Assembly (NCBI GenBank): GCA_019235885.1
Contig: JAFAKB010000010.1
Coordinates: forward strand, 1 to 62,338
Length of the DNA stretch: 62,338 nt
Direction: 5' to 3'
DNA from: Candidatus Eremiobacterota bacterium
GTDB lineage: Bacteria; Vulcanimicrobiota; Vulcanimicrobiia; Vulcanimicrobiales; Vulcanimicrobiaceae
Positions 40,491-49,247 of this stretch are shown one piece after another (within the stretch, counting starts at the first letter, position 1; every line of letters starts with the position of its first letter). The notes beneath the pieces are model-generated. The model was given only the letters and a program-made list of their open reading frames with translations. It did not search any database and was not told where the DNA came from. Made by a program: the position numbers and the translations under genes.

Positions 40491-43103
40491 ATGCGTGAGC
40501 GCGCGGTATGTGCGATCATGGCGGCTCTGTTCGTGTCGTCGCCGTTCGCGATCGCGACGGCCGCGCAGCCGCCCGCGCACGATGCGCGAAAGGTCACCCT
40601 GCACGCGCAGAACGAGCCGGTCCGGAGCGTTCTCGTGCGCATTGCCCGAGATACCGGCACGAACATCGCGATCGGGGACGGCGTTTCGGGATACGTAACG
40701 GTGGAGCTGCACGGGGTCGCCCTGACGAAGGCATTGCACGCGGTACTCGATCCACTCGGCGCGACGTTTCAAGTCCACGGCGGCGTCTACGACGTCGAGC
40801 GCCCGCCGAGTGCCGTGGCGGGCAGTGCGGCGACTCCCGTCGTGCTGCCGTTGGCGGTCGTGAGCGCGAAGCGCGCCGCGGCGATGGTACGGCCGCTCTT
40901 TCCCGGTGTGTCCATCAGCGAGGACGTCTCGGCGAACGCCTTGGTCGCGATCGGCTCGGCAGCCGACGTGCAAGCGATGCGAACGGTGCTCCAAGGAATC
41001 GACGTGCGCAACCCGGCTTTGCCGGTGACGCAGGCCTTCGCTCTGCACGGAGCGGTTCAGGCGCGGGTGCTCGCGCAGAACCTTCGCGCCGCTTTCCCGT
41101 CCTCGAAGTTCGCGGCGGCTGGGGCGAAACAGCTGCTCGTCACGGCGCGTCCGAACGACCTCACCCAGATCAAAGCGGCGATCGACGCGCTCGACACGCC
41201 GAGCGCGACACCGCCGCCGGCGGCGCTGTCCGCCGAAGCGGTGCCGGTATTGCGCCGCCTGCCGCATGACGTCGCGCGGTCGCTCGCAGCGCAGATCCCG
41301 GGGCTTCACGTGGCCGTCTCCGGGAGCGCGGTCGTTCTCTCGGGTTCGCCGGACGCGGTTTCGCGCGGCAAGGCGCTCGTCGCACAGCTGGATCTTCCGA
41401 ACTTCGGCGAGCGCTACACGCAAGTCTATCGCATCCGCACGCTGGACGCCGCTTCGGTGGCTGATCTCCTGCGCCGCAGTTTTCGGGACCTCGAGGTCAG
41501 CGTCGATGTGTCGCTCAACGCGCTCGCGGTCACCGGGACCGCTGCGCAGCAGCAACGCATCGCAGACGCGATCACACAGCTCGACGCAGCGCCGAGCACC
41601 CAAGGCGTAGGTGTCCAATCGGGCGCATACGGTGGCGGCTCCACGGAGGTGGTGACGCTACGGTCGTTCGTCCCCGGCCAGACGACCGGCGGCGTCGACG
41701 CGGTTACCTCGTTCACGCAAGCGTTGCAGGTGATCACGCCGGACGTTCGGGTCGTGCCGCTGCCGACGCCGGGCCAGATCGCGCTCGTCGGGCCGCCCGC
41801 GAGCGTTCGCTCCGCGCGCGAGTTCCTCGACAAGGTCGACGTCGTGCCGCCGCTCGTCGTGCTCGACACCGAAGTGCTTGAAGTCGACGAAAGCGTCGCC
41901 AAGAACATCGGCCTTCAGCTCGGCACTGCCGCCCTCAGCACGACGTTCACGGAAATGCAGCCGCCGCCGAACGCGGACGGTTCGCCGCCCCGCCTCGGGC
42001 GATTTCAAGCGCTCTCGCGCACGCCGATCTCGTTTACGGCGCAGCTGAACCTTCTCGTGCAGAACGGCAAAGGCCGCGTGCTCGCCGATCCGCGCATCAC
42101 GACCCTTTCGGGGCGCACCGCCTCCATCCGCGCCGGCGACACGATCTCCATCCTCACGACGACCGCCGGCAACGCCGGAACGATTGCGACCACGCAGGTT
42201 CAAAGCTTTCAAACCGGCGTGACCCTGGACATCACGCCCTCCGTCTCGCCCGACGGTGGCGTCACCGTCGCCTTGCATCCGGTCGTGAACAGTCTGATCG
42301 GCACAAACGCTGGCGTCCCCGAGATCAGCACCCGCGACACGCAAACGACCGTGCACCTTCAGGACGACGAGACGCTGGTCATCGGCGGCTTGATTCAGGA
42401 GAACGACACCCGGACGACGACCAAGATCCCGCTGCTGGGCGACGTGCCGCTCGTCGGCCGCGTGTTCCGCAACGACAACGTGCAGGGTCAGCGCAACGAG
42501 CTGATCATCGTCGTCACGCCGCACATCGTCAAGCCCGGCAAGTCCATCCTTCCCGGTCCGCCGCTGCAGGTGGTGCCGACGCCGGCCGCGCTCCCGACCT
42601 TGCCGCCGAACACGCGCCTCCCCGCACCGAGCGGCCAGCTGCCAATGAGACGGATGACATCCGCAATCGTAGCAGCGACGCCGGCGCCGATTGCGGTGGC
42701 TTCGCCTGGGCCTCGCGCGGCTGTGACGCCGGCGCCGGTGCCGACAGCCTTCGCCCAAACGAACGTATTCACGTTCGGCGCCGCGCCGCAAAGCAATTTC
42801 GCGAAACCGACCGATCCGGTTCAGATTTTCTACGCGACGCTTTCACCGACCGTGGTTTCGAACGGAAGCTCGGTGCGCGTCGCCGCCGTGACCACGGCGA
42901 ACGCGACGACGGTCAAGTTGCAGATCGGCACGCAGAGCATCGGCCTTGCGCAAACCGCGCCCGGCCAATGGCAGGCATCGTTCCCCTTTCCGCTCGCGGC
43001 GCTTGCACCCGGACAAACCGCCGTAACGGCGTCTCTTGTCGCGAGCCGGTCGGACGGCACATCTGCCACCGTCCCAATTCCGCTCAATGTAGCGTCGTCC
43101 TGA
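40491..43103 (+). CDS. Secretin-family outer membrane protein (PilQ/GspD-like)
   Basis: An 870-residue protein. The ATG at 40491 gives a signal peptide (MRERAVCAIMAALFVSSPF). An STN/AMIN-like N0 domain (VTLHAQNEPVRSVLVRIARD) and several secretin_N repeats follow (ALVAIGSAADVQAMRTVL, ALAVTGTAAQQQRI). The secretin channel spans about residues 460-680 with VLADPRITTLSGRTASIRAGD near 530 and LVIGGLIQENDTRTTTKIPLLGD near 630. A Pro-rich linker and an Ig-like C-terminal domain close it. It forms an outer membrane ring. No pilus or type II genes are adjacent; the RHS gene is its divergent neighbour. Confidence 0.88.
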   Translation: MRERAVCAIMAALFVSSPFAIATAAQPPAHDARKVTLHAQNEPVRSVLVRIARDTGTNIAIGDGVSGYVTVELHGVALTKALHAVLDPLGATFQVHGGVYDVERPPSAVAGSAATPVVLPLAVVSAKRAAAMVRPLFPGVSISEDVSANALVAIGSAADVQAMRTVLQGIDVRNPALPVTQAFALHGAVQARVLAQNLRAAFPSSKFAAAGAKQLLVTARPNDLTQIKAAIDALDTPSATPPPAALSAEAVPVLRRLPHDVARSLAAQIPGLHVAVSGSAVVLSGSPDAVSRGKALVAQLDLPNFGERYTQVYRIRTLDAASVADLLRRSFRDLEVSVDVSLNALAVTGTAAQQQRIADAITQLDAAPSTQGVGVQSGAYGGGSTEVVTLRSFVPGQTTGGVDAVTSFTQALQVITPDVRVVPLPTPGQIALVGPPASVRSAREFLDKVDVVPPLVVLDTEVLEVDESVAKNIGLQLGTAALSTTFTEMQPPPNADGSPPRLGRFQALSRTPISFTAQLNLLVQNGKGRVLADPRITTLSGRTASIRAGDTISILTTTAGNAGTIATTQVQSFQTGVTLDITPSVSPDGGVTVALHPVVNSLIGTNAGVPEISTRDTQTTVHLQDDETLVIGGLIQENDTRTTTKIPLLGDVPLVGRVFRNDNVQGQRNELIIVVTPHIVKPGKSILPGPPLQVVPTPAALPTLPPNTRLPAPSGQLPMRRMTSAIVAATPAPIAVASPGPRAAVTPAPVPTAFAQTNVFTFGAAPQSNFAKPTDPVQIFYATLSPTVVSNGSSVRVAAVTTANATTVKLQIGTQSIGLAQTAPGQWQASFPFPLAALAPGQTAVTASLVASRSDGTSATVPIPLNVASS

Positions 43104-43456
43104 GCGCCCTTCGGACTTCGCTTAGCGAGGGACGCACAACGAGGGGCTAATGTGCGCTGTATGCGATGCCGGGTCTATCCGGAAATAGCGCTCGCAACAC
43201 GGCTATCGCTGCGATGTATGGAAACGCTACCGGTCTGCAGTGCTAGCGGTGTGGCATTGTTTGTTCCCGGACGCTCGGGAAGCCGGGCCGCGAGTGGGGA
43301 GCGCCGCCGCCAGGCGCGGTCTACCTACGGCGTGCACGCAAAGCGGCATTTCGCGCAAGGTTTTGTGAACGAAAGGATTAAGAGACCGATGAAGGGCCTG
43401 CTCGCTTGGGCTGCCCGCTATACCTGTCATTTCCTTGATTTGAAAGTGAGGTGGGT
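43104..43456 (+). other. Intergenic stretch with a possible 23-codon leader
   Basis: About 350 bp after the secretin gene. The only candidate content is a 23-codon frame at 43389-43460 (MKGLLAWAARYTCHF to KVRWV) preceded by GAAAGGATTAAGAG. Its TGA overlaps the GTG at 43457 of the next gene (GTGA), so it may be a coupled leader. Nothing else recognised. Confidence 0.35.
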
Positions 43457-44305
43457 GTGAGCACTCCTGCTTTTCGTGTGAGTGATGCGCAGTTGCGACT
43501 AGTCATCGAGCACTACGAACGCGCTGCGCCATTGATTGCGGCAAATTTTCCGAATGCGCCGCTCGTGGCGGCGTACTATGCGCACGGGTTGGAAGAGCGC
43601 CCTACGTACTCGGGCGGCTGGCAAAAGCCGCTGCCGGAATCCGTTCACACGGTGCACGTCGAGACGTCCAGCGGGAAGCACCTCTATCCCGGCTGCACCG
43701 AGAACGCGATCTTGTGGCTGGTGCACGGCTATGCCGTCGGGATCCAGTCGTGGACGCCGAGCGCGCGCGATCCGGAGTCGGTGGGGTTCGCGCGGTTGCT
43801 GCTGCGCCCCGTCGCCGGCGCGGATCAGATGATGCTGAAAGAGGCGCTGCTGGCGATGCGAACGGCGCTGTTCTCGCGTGGCAACGGGCTGGAAGCGATT
43901 CCTATGCTCGATGGGCCCGACGCCGCTGCGCTGTTCGTTCCGCTATCGGACGCGCCGACCTATGAGGCGGTTCGTGGGTGGCTGCACGAGCTTGTCGGCC
44001 ATGCGATCGAAACGCATCCCGCGCTGCTCGTCGGCGAGCGGCATCCCGATGAGAAGTTCGAGGCCGCGCGGATTCAGTGCACCTTCGTGTCGGATGCCGT
44101 CGGGCATTCGAGCGCGCTGCCGTACTCCCTCTCCGGACCGTCGGAGCTTCCGATGGTGACGCCGTTCAGGTGGGAGGAGCTCGGCACGATGGAGCACGGG
44201 AAATTCAACGCGAAGAACTCGGCGGAGCGACTTCAGAACGGCGACGTCTTCGCGCAGCTGGTCGCGGAGATCGGCCTTCAGCGGTTCGCGGACGCCGTGC
44301 GGTAA
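43451..44305 (+). CDS. Protein of unknown function upstream of M4 protease
   Basis: A 284-residue protein, GTG at 43451 or 43457. I do not recognise it. Features include an N-terminal helical region (LRLVIEHYERAAPLIAANF), YPGCTENAILWLVHGYAVGIQSWTP with one cysteine, LVGHAIETHPALLVGERHPD and a C-terminal helix. No signal peptide, no membrane segment. It is followed with no gap by the M4 metalloprotease gene, so the two are almost certainly co-transcribed. A partner, inhibitor or delivery role for the protease is inference. Confidence 0.6.
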   Translation: MGVSTPAFRVSDAQLRLVIEHYERAAPLIAANFPNAPLVAAYYAHGLEERPTYSGGWQKPLPESVHTVHVETSSGKHLYPGCTENAILWLVHGYAVGIQSWTPSARDPESVGFARLLLRPVAGADQMMLKEALLAMRTALFSRGNGLEAIPMLDGPDAAALFVPLSDAPTYEAVRGWLHELVGHAIETHPALLVGERHPDEKFEAARIQCTFVSDAVGHSSALPYSLSGPSELPMVTPFRWEELGTMEHGKFNAKNSAERLQNGDVFAQLVAEIGLQRFADAVR

Positions 44306-45334
44306 ATGTCAGTCGTTCCGCCGTATCTGTTGGAGGCGCTCGAGCGGCATCCGAGCGAGCGCGTGCGGACCGCGGCGCAGCGGACGCGCTCGGCGCGCGT
44401 GCCGCACGAGCAGCCGACGCGGCCGGCGGCGCGGATCGCGGTCCATCGGCCGCACCCCAAGCACCGGTTGATTTACGACGATCGTCACGAACAGGTGTTG
44501 CCGGGCGTTCTCGTGCGGAGCGAGGCCGAGCCGAGCAGCGGCGACGGCGACGTCGACCGCGCGTACGACATGGCCGGAGAGACGCTCGACTTCTACGCAG
44601 CGGTCTTCGGCCGGGACTCGATCGACGATCGCGGCATGCACGTCATCTCCACGGTTCACTACGGAGAGCGGTATCTGAACGCGTTCTGGGACGGCGCGCA
44701 GATGGTGTACGGCGACGGGGACGGTGAAGTGTTCGCGAGCTTCACCACGTGTCTTGACATCACGGCGCACGAGCTCACGCACGGTGTGACCCAGGCGGAC
44801 GTCGGGTTCGTCTATGACGGCGAGACGGCGGTGCTGTGCGAGTCGATCGCGGACGTCTTCGGGTCGCTGGTGAAGCAACGCATGCTGGGGCAGACGGCGG
44901 ATGAAGCGGACTGGGTGCTCGGCTCGGGCATCTACGGCTCGGGGATCAAGGGCGTCGGGTTGCGGTCGATGGCATCACCGGGCTCGGCATACGATGATCC
45001 CTTGCTCGGCGGTCGCGATCCTCAAGTGGCTCACATGCGCGACTACGTCGAGCTGGGGACGACGGAACGGACGGCTCACCGGAACTGCGGCATCCCGAAC
45101 CATGCGTTCTACCTTTTCGCGAAGGCCGTGGGCGGGAACGCGTGGGACGTCGCGGGACACGTGTGGTACGACGCTTTGCGTTCCGGACTGCACCGCGCGT
45201 GCGAGTTTCGCGGCTTTGCGCTTGCCACGGCGGAGGCGGCGCGGTCGCACGGCGCACCCGTCGTGGAGGCGCTTCACCACGCGTGGCGCAGCGTCGGCGT
45301 CAGCGTCCCTCAGCGGGCGGCGTCGGCGGGTTAG
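44306..45334 (+). CDS. M4 (thermolysin/protealysin-like) metalloprotease
   Basis: A 342-residue M4 peptidase. The short N-terminal propeptide PPYLLEAL is of the protealysin type. The active site is HELTH at residues 155-159, the third zinc ligand Glu179 in LCESIADVFG (thermolysin-like NExxSD replaced by CExxAD), and RNCGIPNHAFYLFAKAVGG carries the transition-state His. No Sec signal is present, as in protealysins, which leave the cell by unknown means. It overlaps by 35 bp with the convergent nuclease gene. Protealysin-like enzymes often have an emfourin inhibitor; none is seen. Confidence 0.88.
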   Translation: MSVVPPYLLEALERHPSERVRTAAQRTRSARVPHEQPTRPAARIAVHRPHPKHRLIYDDRHEQVLPGVLVRSEAEPSSGDGDVDRAYDMAGETLDFYAAVFGRDSIDDRGMHVISTVHYGERYLNAFWDGAQMVYGDGDGEVFASFTTCLDITAHELTHGVTQADVGFVYDGETAVLCESIADVFGSLVKQRMLGQTADEADWVLGSGIYGSGIKGVGLRSMASPGSAYDDPLLGGRDPQVAHMRDYVELGTTERTAHRNCGIPNHAFYLFAKAVGGNAWDVAGHVWYDALRSGLHRACEFRGFALATAEAARSHGAPVVEALHHAWRSVGVSVPQRAASAG

Positions 45335-46433
45335 TCCCGGCTGGGGCGGTCGACCGGCCCGCGGTTCGGATGATGATCCCGTCGTGCTCCGGCACCGCGA
45401 TTGCGTCGAAGGAGCGGACGAGGTCGTCCATTGCCGCCCGGATCTCTTCGCGCGTGGCGCCGCCACCGGCGCCCGCTCTGCGGAGCGCGCCTTCGACCAA
45501 GACCATGGCAACGTCGAGCGTGAGCGCCGGCATCTCGCTCCACGGGACTTGTCCGACCAGGTCGCGCTGTGCGGCGAATCCCTGGCGCTGCAGCTCCGAG
45601 CGGATCACGAACGCTCGCTTTTCGGGGCCGTGCGTGCGGTTCCAGATCAGGTCTTGAAGCCGGTCGTGGACCGGGCCGCCCTTGAAGAGCTCGCGGCACT
45701 CGTAGGAGTCGACGTCGTTCTGCAGCGCCTGGATGAGATCGTCGACGGTCCAGAAGGCGACGTCGTGCGCCTGGAGCTCGCTGAAGAACGTCTGTTCCTG
45801 TTTGATACCGGGGGCGACGATTACGGCGGCCGTCGCGTCGTAGCGGCCGCGAAACTTCGCCGGCTCGGAGGGCGGGACGTTCTCGGCGATGCCGGAGTGG
45901 GCGGTCTTGCATTCCAGGATCGCGCGGTATCCGAGAGGTCCGAGCGGAGCGTCGAGCGTGCCGTCCGGTGCGTCGTGACCGCCGATGTGCGTGGCGATAA
46001 AGCCCATCAGGGTGAACGCGTCGCATGCGGCACGCTCGAAAGCGGTCGGATCGTCGCCGACGGAGGTGGAGCGCAGAAGGGCTGAGATCGCCGCCAGCGT
46101 TTCGGCGGAGATGTTTCGCGGGCGCGGCGCGAGGGTGGCTGGAGGCCAATCGTCCACGGGATGGTTCACGCGGAATGCGAGGGTCACCGGGTCCTGAACG
46201 ACCTCCGGCCGCCGGCCACGGGTGACTTCGCGCTGGATGTACTGCGTCAAGTCGACGTAGATGTTTTCCGGGGTCATCGTGGCGGGAAATACACCGCTCG
46301 CGACGCCGGCGCGCAGGAGGGCCTCTGCGTTGCGTGGCTTGCCGTCTTCGAGGATCGCCAGCGCGGAAGCGAGGTGGGTGTTCGCACGCACCTCCATGAT
46401 TTCAGGCGATGCGTCGGCATGTGGATCTGCCAT
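45300..46433 (-). CDS. Mrr-like restriction endonuclease-fold protein
   Basis: A 377-residue protein. Residues about 145-185 (CDAFTLMGFIATHIGGHDAP, then DGTLDAP and AILECKTA) have the PD-(D/E)xK pattern of Mrr-type nucleases, with D in TLDA and the ExK in ECK. The N-terminal part (ANTHLASALAILEDGKPRNAEALL) resembles a HARE-HTH-like DNA-binding domain. No methyltransferase is adjacent, so it may be a stand-alone modification-dependent nuclease. The C-terminal ~150 residues are helical and unassigned. Confidence 0.7.
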   Translation of the reverse strand: MADPHADASPEIMEVRANTHLASALAILEDGKPRNAEALLRAGVASGVFPATMTPENIYVDLTQYIQREVTRGRRPEVVQDPVTLAFRVNHPVDDWPPATLAPRPRNISAETLAAISALLRSTSVGDDPTAFERAACDAFTLMGFIATHIGGHDAPDGTLDAPLGPLGYRAILECKTAHSGIAENVPPSEPAKFRGRYDATAAVIVAPGIKQEQTFFSELQAHDVAFWTVDDLIQALQNDVDSYECRELFKGGPVHDRLQDLIWNRTHGPEKRAFVIRSELQRQGFAAQRDLVGQVPWSEMPALTLDVAMVLVEGALRRAGAGGGATREEIRAAMDDLVRSFDAIAVPEHDGIIIRTAGRSTAPAGTNPPTPPAEGR

Positions 46434-46897
46434 TTGGTGTAAGTATGCCGAGGTTCGAGCGAGGCCCTTGGCTGCGAGCTAGCGTTTCGCGATCTCATAT
46501 CGTCGTGGCGGGCCGAGGATGCGCCGCGCAGTGCGCTCGCGGACTGGCGCCTAAATCAGTGATAGAAATGTATCCGTCTCGCGGCCGAGGAACGGTCGCA
46601 TGCCGGACTTCCCATGGCGGCAGCGGGACGGGAAGATGCGGAACGTGAGCGCGGGACGGGTGCAGGACATTTGTGAACGTAGCGCTCGACATGCCGCTCG
46701 GCGCAACGGATTTCGAGCGGCTGAGCCGTGTCGCCGATCGGCACGGTTGAGGGTTCGAGAACCATCTGCGGCTCTCAAACTGCGGATCGGCGGGATGATG
46801 ATCACCCTCCTGCTTTGACTATTCCGACGCATTCGTGCGAGCGCGTATGCAAAAGCCACCGAAGGGGCGCTCGCCACGACGCGGTTCTCCGCCTAGT
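46434..46897. other. Intergenic region without recognised content
   Basis: About 460 bp between two minus-strand genes. Frames here are short, overlap on both strands and show no homology or ribosome sites. No RNA fold, repeat or IS end recognised. It may be decayed sequence of the accessory region. Confidence 0.5.
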
Positions 46898-47800
46898 TTA
46901 CTCGTATAGTCGCATTAGCGTTACCGCGTCCTGCAAGTCAGCTATGTAGATCCGCCCAAAGTGCCCAGGGTCAATCCCGGCACGCTTCACCGCAAGCATT
47001 TCACCAACCCATTCCGCATTGATTCCGAGCCAGAGGGGAGATGTGGTTCCGTAGTCCTTGTTGTTCTTTGCGGCCACGGCGTCGCGGATGAGCGTGAGTG
47101 CGCTCGGAATCGGGCGTTCATTGATGTCGCGCGTCGCCCTAATTGGTCGCTCTGCGTCCGCGCCGTTGAAAGCTCTAACACTCCTGACATACTTCGCGAT
47201 TGCAGGATTCTCAGGCTGTCCGGGATCTCCGTTGCTCCAGTTGTGCGCCGCCAGCCATGCGCCAATTGCATCGACGAGCACGGGGACCCGCGCACGTTTC
47301 GGTAGCGCGGCGAACCCGATGCTGATCCGTCGGTCCTTGGTGACGCGGCGGAGAGCTTGGTCCGCTATTGCGACTTCTGTCAACAGGTTCTCGACGCGTC
47401 GGAGTGCGGCCGTGAACGCGCCGTCTCCTCGGGCTAGCGTCATTTCGAGCCCCGCCGTTTGTCCATCGACGGTAACCTGCAGGTCGGGATGCGGGGGCAC
47501 GAAGCCAGTGTGGAACGCGGCACCGCGGACGCCAGCCCGGGCGAAGACCGTGAGGGCGCCGACGATTTCGGTTCCTTGCGTTGTGAGAGTGCGGCTTCCG
47601 GGGTCGTGCGGCAACGCGTAGTTGGCGGCTGGCGTCTCATCGATTCTGTAGCCGCTGATGAGCTCCTCAATTTCGACCTTGGACCCGCCGCGGTACAGAC
47701 GCGCCTCGACGAGGCCCGACGGCGTTTCGTACACCTCTGGCCGGAGATCGTTCTCGCTGAACTCGCCGCCAATGCGTATCTCCTGCGTCATGACTTCCAT
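46898..47800 (-). CDS. Protein of unknown function
   Basis: A 300-residue protein, or 297 if the second ATG (47791) is used. N-terminal strands (IRIGGEFSENDLRPEVYETPSG) and a conserved-looking LISGYRIDETPAANYALPHD are followed by a helical C-terminus ending IYIADLQDAVTLMRLYE. No signal, membrane segment or catalytic motif. Sequence is less GC-rich than core genes. A divergent unknown gene starts 71 bp away, and the pair may be one cargo unit of the accessory region. Confidence 0.55.
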   Translation of the reverse strand: MEVMTQEIRIGGEFSENDLRPEVYETPSGLVEARLYRGGSKVEIEELISGYRIDETPAANYALPHDPGSRTLTTQGTEIVGALTVFARAGVRGAAFHTGFVPPHPDLQVTVDGQTAGLEMTLARGDGAFTAALRRVENLLTEVAIADQALRRVTKDRRISIGFAALPKRARVPVLVDAIGAWLAAHNWSNGDPGQPENPAIAKYVRSVRAFNGADAERPIRATRDINERPIPSALTLIRDAVAAKNNKDYGTTSPLWLGINAEWVGEMLAVKRAGIDPGHFGRIYIADLQDAVTLMRLYE

Positions 47801-47871
47801 ATACTTCCCGTGGCAGGGAAGCGAAACGCGCCAACCGGGGACGGCGGCCGAGTGGCGAACCGATCGGACTC

Positions 47872-48741
47872 ATGGACGCGACGGGAGGGGTAGTGGGCGG
47901 TTCGGCGCCGGACGACCGAAACAGCGGGGTGCGGGCACGCGCAATGGGGGACCCGTTCGTGTCGCACGCAATACGGACGATAATCGTGCCTGCCGCGACG
48001 TCGTTCGAACACTCGCTGGTCATGGACCGCCTTTCAATCATATCGGCGTTCCACGAAGCTCGGTACTGCGGGGTCGAGTTAGCGAGCCTACGCGAGGCAC
48101 GCAATTACGAGGCTAGCGAGCGCGACCCGCGTGAGACGACCGAGCAGCGGCTCCGAAATGACGCGATAAACAGCGCGCACTATGCTGCCCTTGAATCGCG
48201 TCGAAAAACTGCCGCAACGGCGCTGATCATAGCGCTCGACAGATTGTTCGATGCTTTCTGGATGAAACTCGGACTCCCGGAGTGGAGCGTCCGTGGTGGC
48301 ACCGTGATCGCCGCCGACGTAACGGCCATCGAACTCGTTCACCTTTGCGGAAATTACTTGCGACACCTGCACGAATGGTTTGCCATTAGTGCGCTCACAG
48401 GCAAGGCAAAAACAAACATCGAACGGCTGCGCATCGCTGGTTTGGATTTCCGCGACCCGGACATGCTGGGGCAAGCCGTCGACAAGTTACCGTTCGGGAA
48501 TTTTACTGACCTCGAAGTGATGGTCCTAGATTTCGTTGAGTTTATGGCTTGGTTCACACAGGAGAAGGTGATCAGCGCGTGGGCTTCCGCGAACGGCGAG
48601 ACTTATGAGGTCTCGTTCAATGCCTACGACGACAGCGAAAGCGGATACGGACGCCTTGGGACGCTGCTCGACCGCGAACTCGGACCGAAGTGGAAATTGC
48701 CGGCGAACCCGGGCGGTGCCGCGCCGAGCGGCAAGGCGTGA
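47872..48741 (+). CDS. Protein of unknown function, mostly helical
   Basis: A 289-residue frame; the first ~50 residues look unordered and later ATGs (near MDRLSIISAFHEARY) may be the true start. The body is helical: RLRNDAINSAHYAALESRRK, ALIIALDRLFDAFWMKLG, LVHLCGNYLRHLHEWFAISA. There are few charged clusters and no catalytic motif. Such compact helical proteins occur among abortive-infection and HEPN-like families, but the HEPN RxxxxH motif is not seen. Confidence 0.5.
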   Translation: MDATGGVVGGSAPDDRNSGVRARAMGDPFVSHAIRTIIVPAATSFEHSLVMDRLSIISAFHEARYCGVELASLREARNYEASERDPRETTEQRLRNDAINSAHYAALESRRKTAATALIIALDRLFDAFWMKLGLPEWSVRGGTVIAADVTAIELVHLCGNYLRHLHEWFAISALTGKAKTNIERLRIAGLDFRDPDMLGQAVDKLPFGNFTDLEVMVLDFVEFMAWFTQEKVISAWASANGETYEVSFNAYDDSESGYGRLGTLLDRELGPKWKLPANPGGAAPSGKA

Positions 48742-48832
48742 ACGAGACGAGAACAGAGCGACGATATTCTGCAGTCTTGTAGGCGAGATCGGCAGTAGCT
48801 CTACTTCGATCTATTTTTTGCTGCAATACTGA

Positions 48833-48861
48833 TTGAGAAGCACGCGGGTTCGTGCTATAAT
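48833..48861 (+). promoter_or_regulatory. Strong sigma-70-type promoter
   Basis: TTGAGA (48833-48838) and a perfect TATAAT (48856-48861) with a 17-bp spacer. It sits in an AT-rich stretch 93 bp upstream of a small HTH gene and is the best -10 match I found in the window. Confidence 0.75.
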
Positions 48862-48895
48862 AGTGGTGCGCAAAAAATGCGCTGAAAAAATTTGC

Positions 48896-48928
48896 GGCCC
48901 GGCCGACGCGGGAACGTCGACCGGGCCC
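48896..48928 (+). promoter_or_regulatory. 5'-UTR hairpin
   Basis: GGCCCGGCCGACG and CGTCGACCGGGCC pair with one mismatch around a 6-nt loop in the leader between the promoter at 48833 and the ATG at 48954. No T run follows. It may regulate translation or protect the transcript. Confidence 0.45.
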
Positions 48929-48953
48929 GTCACCCGATGGAGATAGCCACCGA

Positions 48954-49247
48954 ATGACAACCGTGCATTTCGACGCGCCTGCGTCGAGTACCCCGCGGCG
49001 CGTTGCCGCCTCTCCCTATCCGATTGGGACCATTGCCGGGCGGATCGTCCGCGTTGCCTGGCTTACGGCGCTGCTCGTGCGCCGAGAGCGCGTGCAGTTC
49101 GAGCGCTATCGGCAACGGTTCGGCGCATCGTTGCGGACGTTCCACCGTGACATCGCCTGCCTGCGAGATGCCGGGTTGTATCTTGAGGTCGAATACCCCT
49201 ATACGTATTGGCTCCTCTGCTTTATGGCGGATTCCGATGCTGCATGA
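48954..49247 (+). CDS. Small HTH (DeoR/WYL-type) DNA-binding protein
   Basis: A 97-residue protein. RRERVQFERYRQRFGASLRTFHRDIACLRDAGLYLE matches, in two parts, the winged-helix start of DeoR/WYL regulators (helix, turn, S-xRTxxRDI recognition helix, LxxAG wing). No WYL or ligand domain follows. It has its own strong promoter and a structured leader. Its stop overlaps the start of the next gene, so both are translated together. Confidence 0.7.
   Translation: MTTVHFDAPASSTPRRVAASPYPIGTIAGRIVRVAWLTALLVRRERVQFERYRQRFGASLRTFHRDIACLRDAGLYLEVEYPYTYWLLCFMADSDAA

Noticed and set aside
43152-43460. A 102-codon frame between secretin and the M4 protease operon.
   Set aside because: Cys/Arg-rich, no ribosome site and no homology; only the last 23 codons have a plausible start and are described as a possible leader.
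46600-46820. Short frames in the 46434-46897 gap.
   Set aside because: Overlapping on both strands, interrupted, without starts or homology.
48896-48928. GC hairpin as intrinsic terminator.
   Set aside because: No T run follows and it lies between a strong promoter and the gene start, so it is treated as a leader structure.
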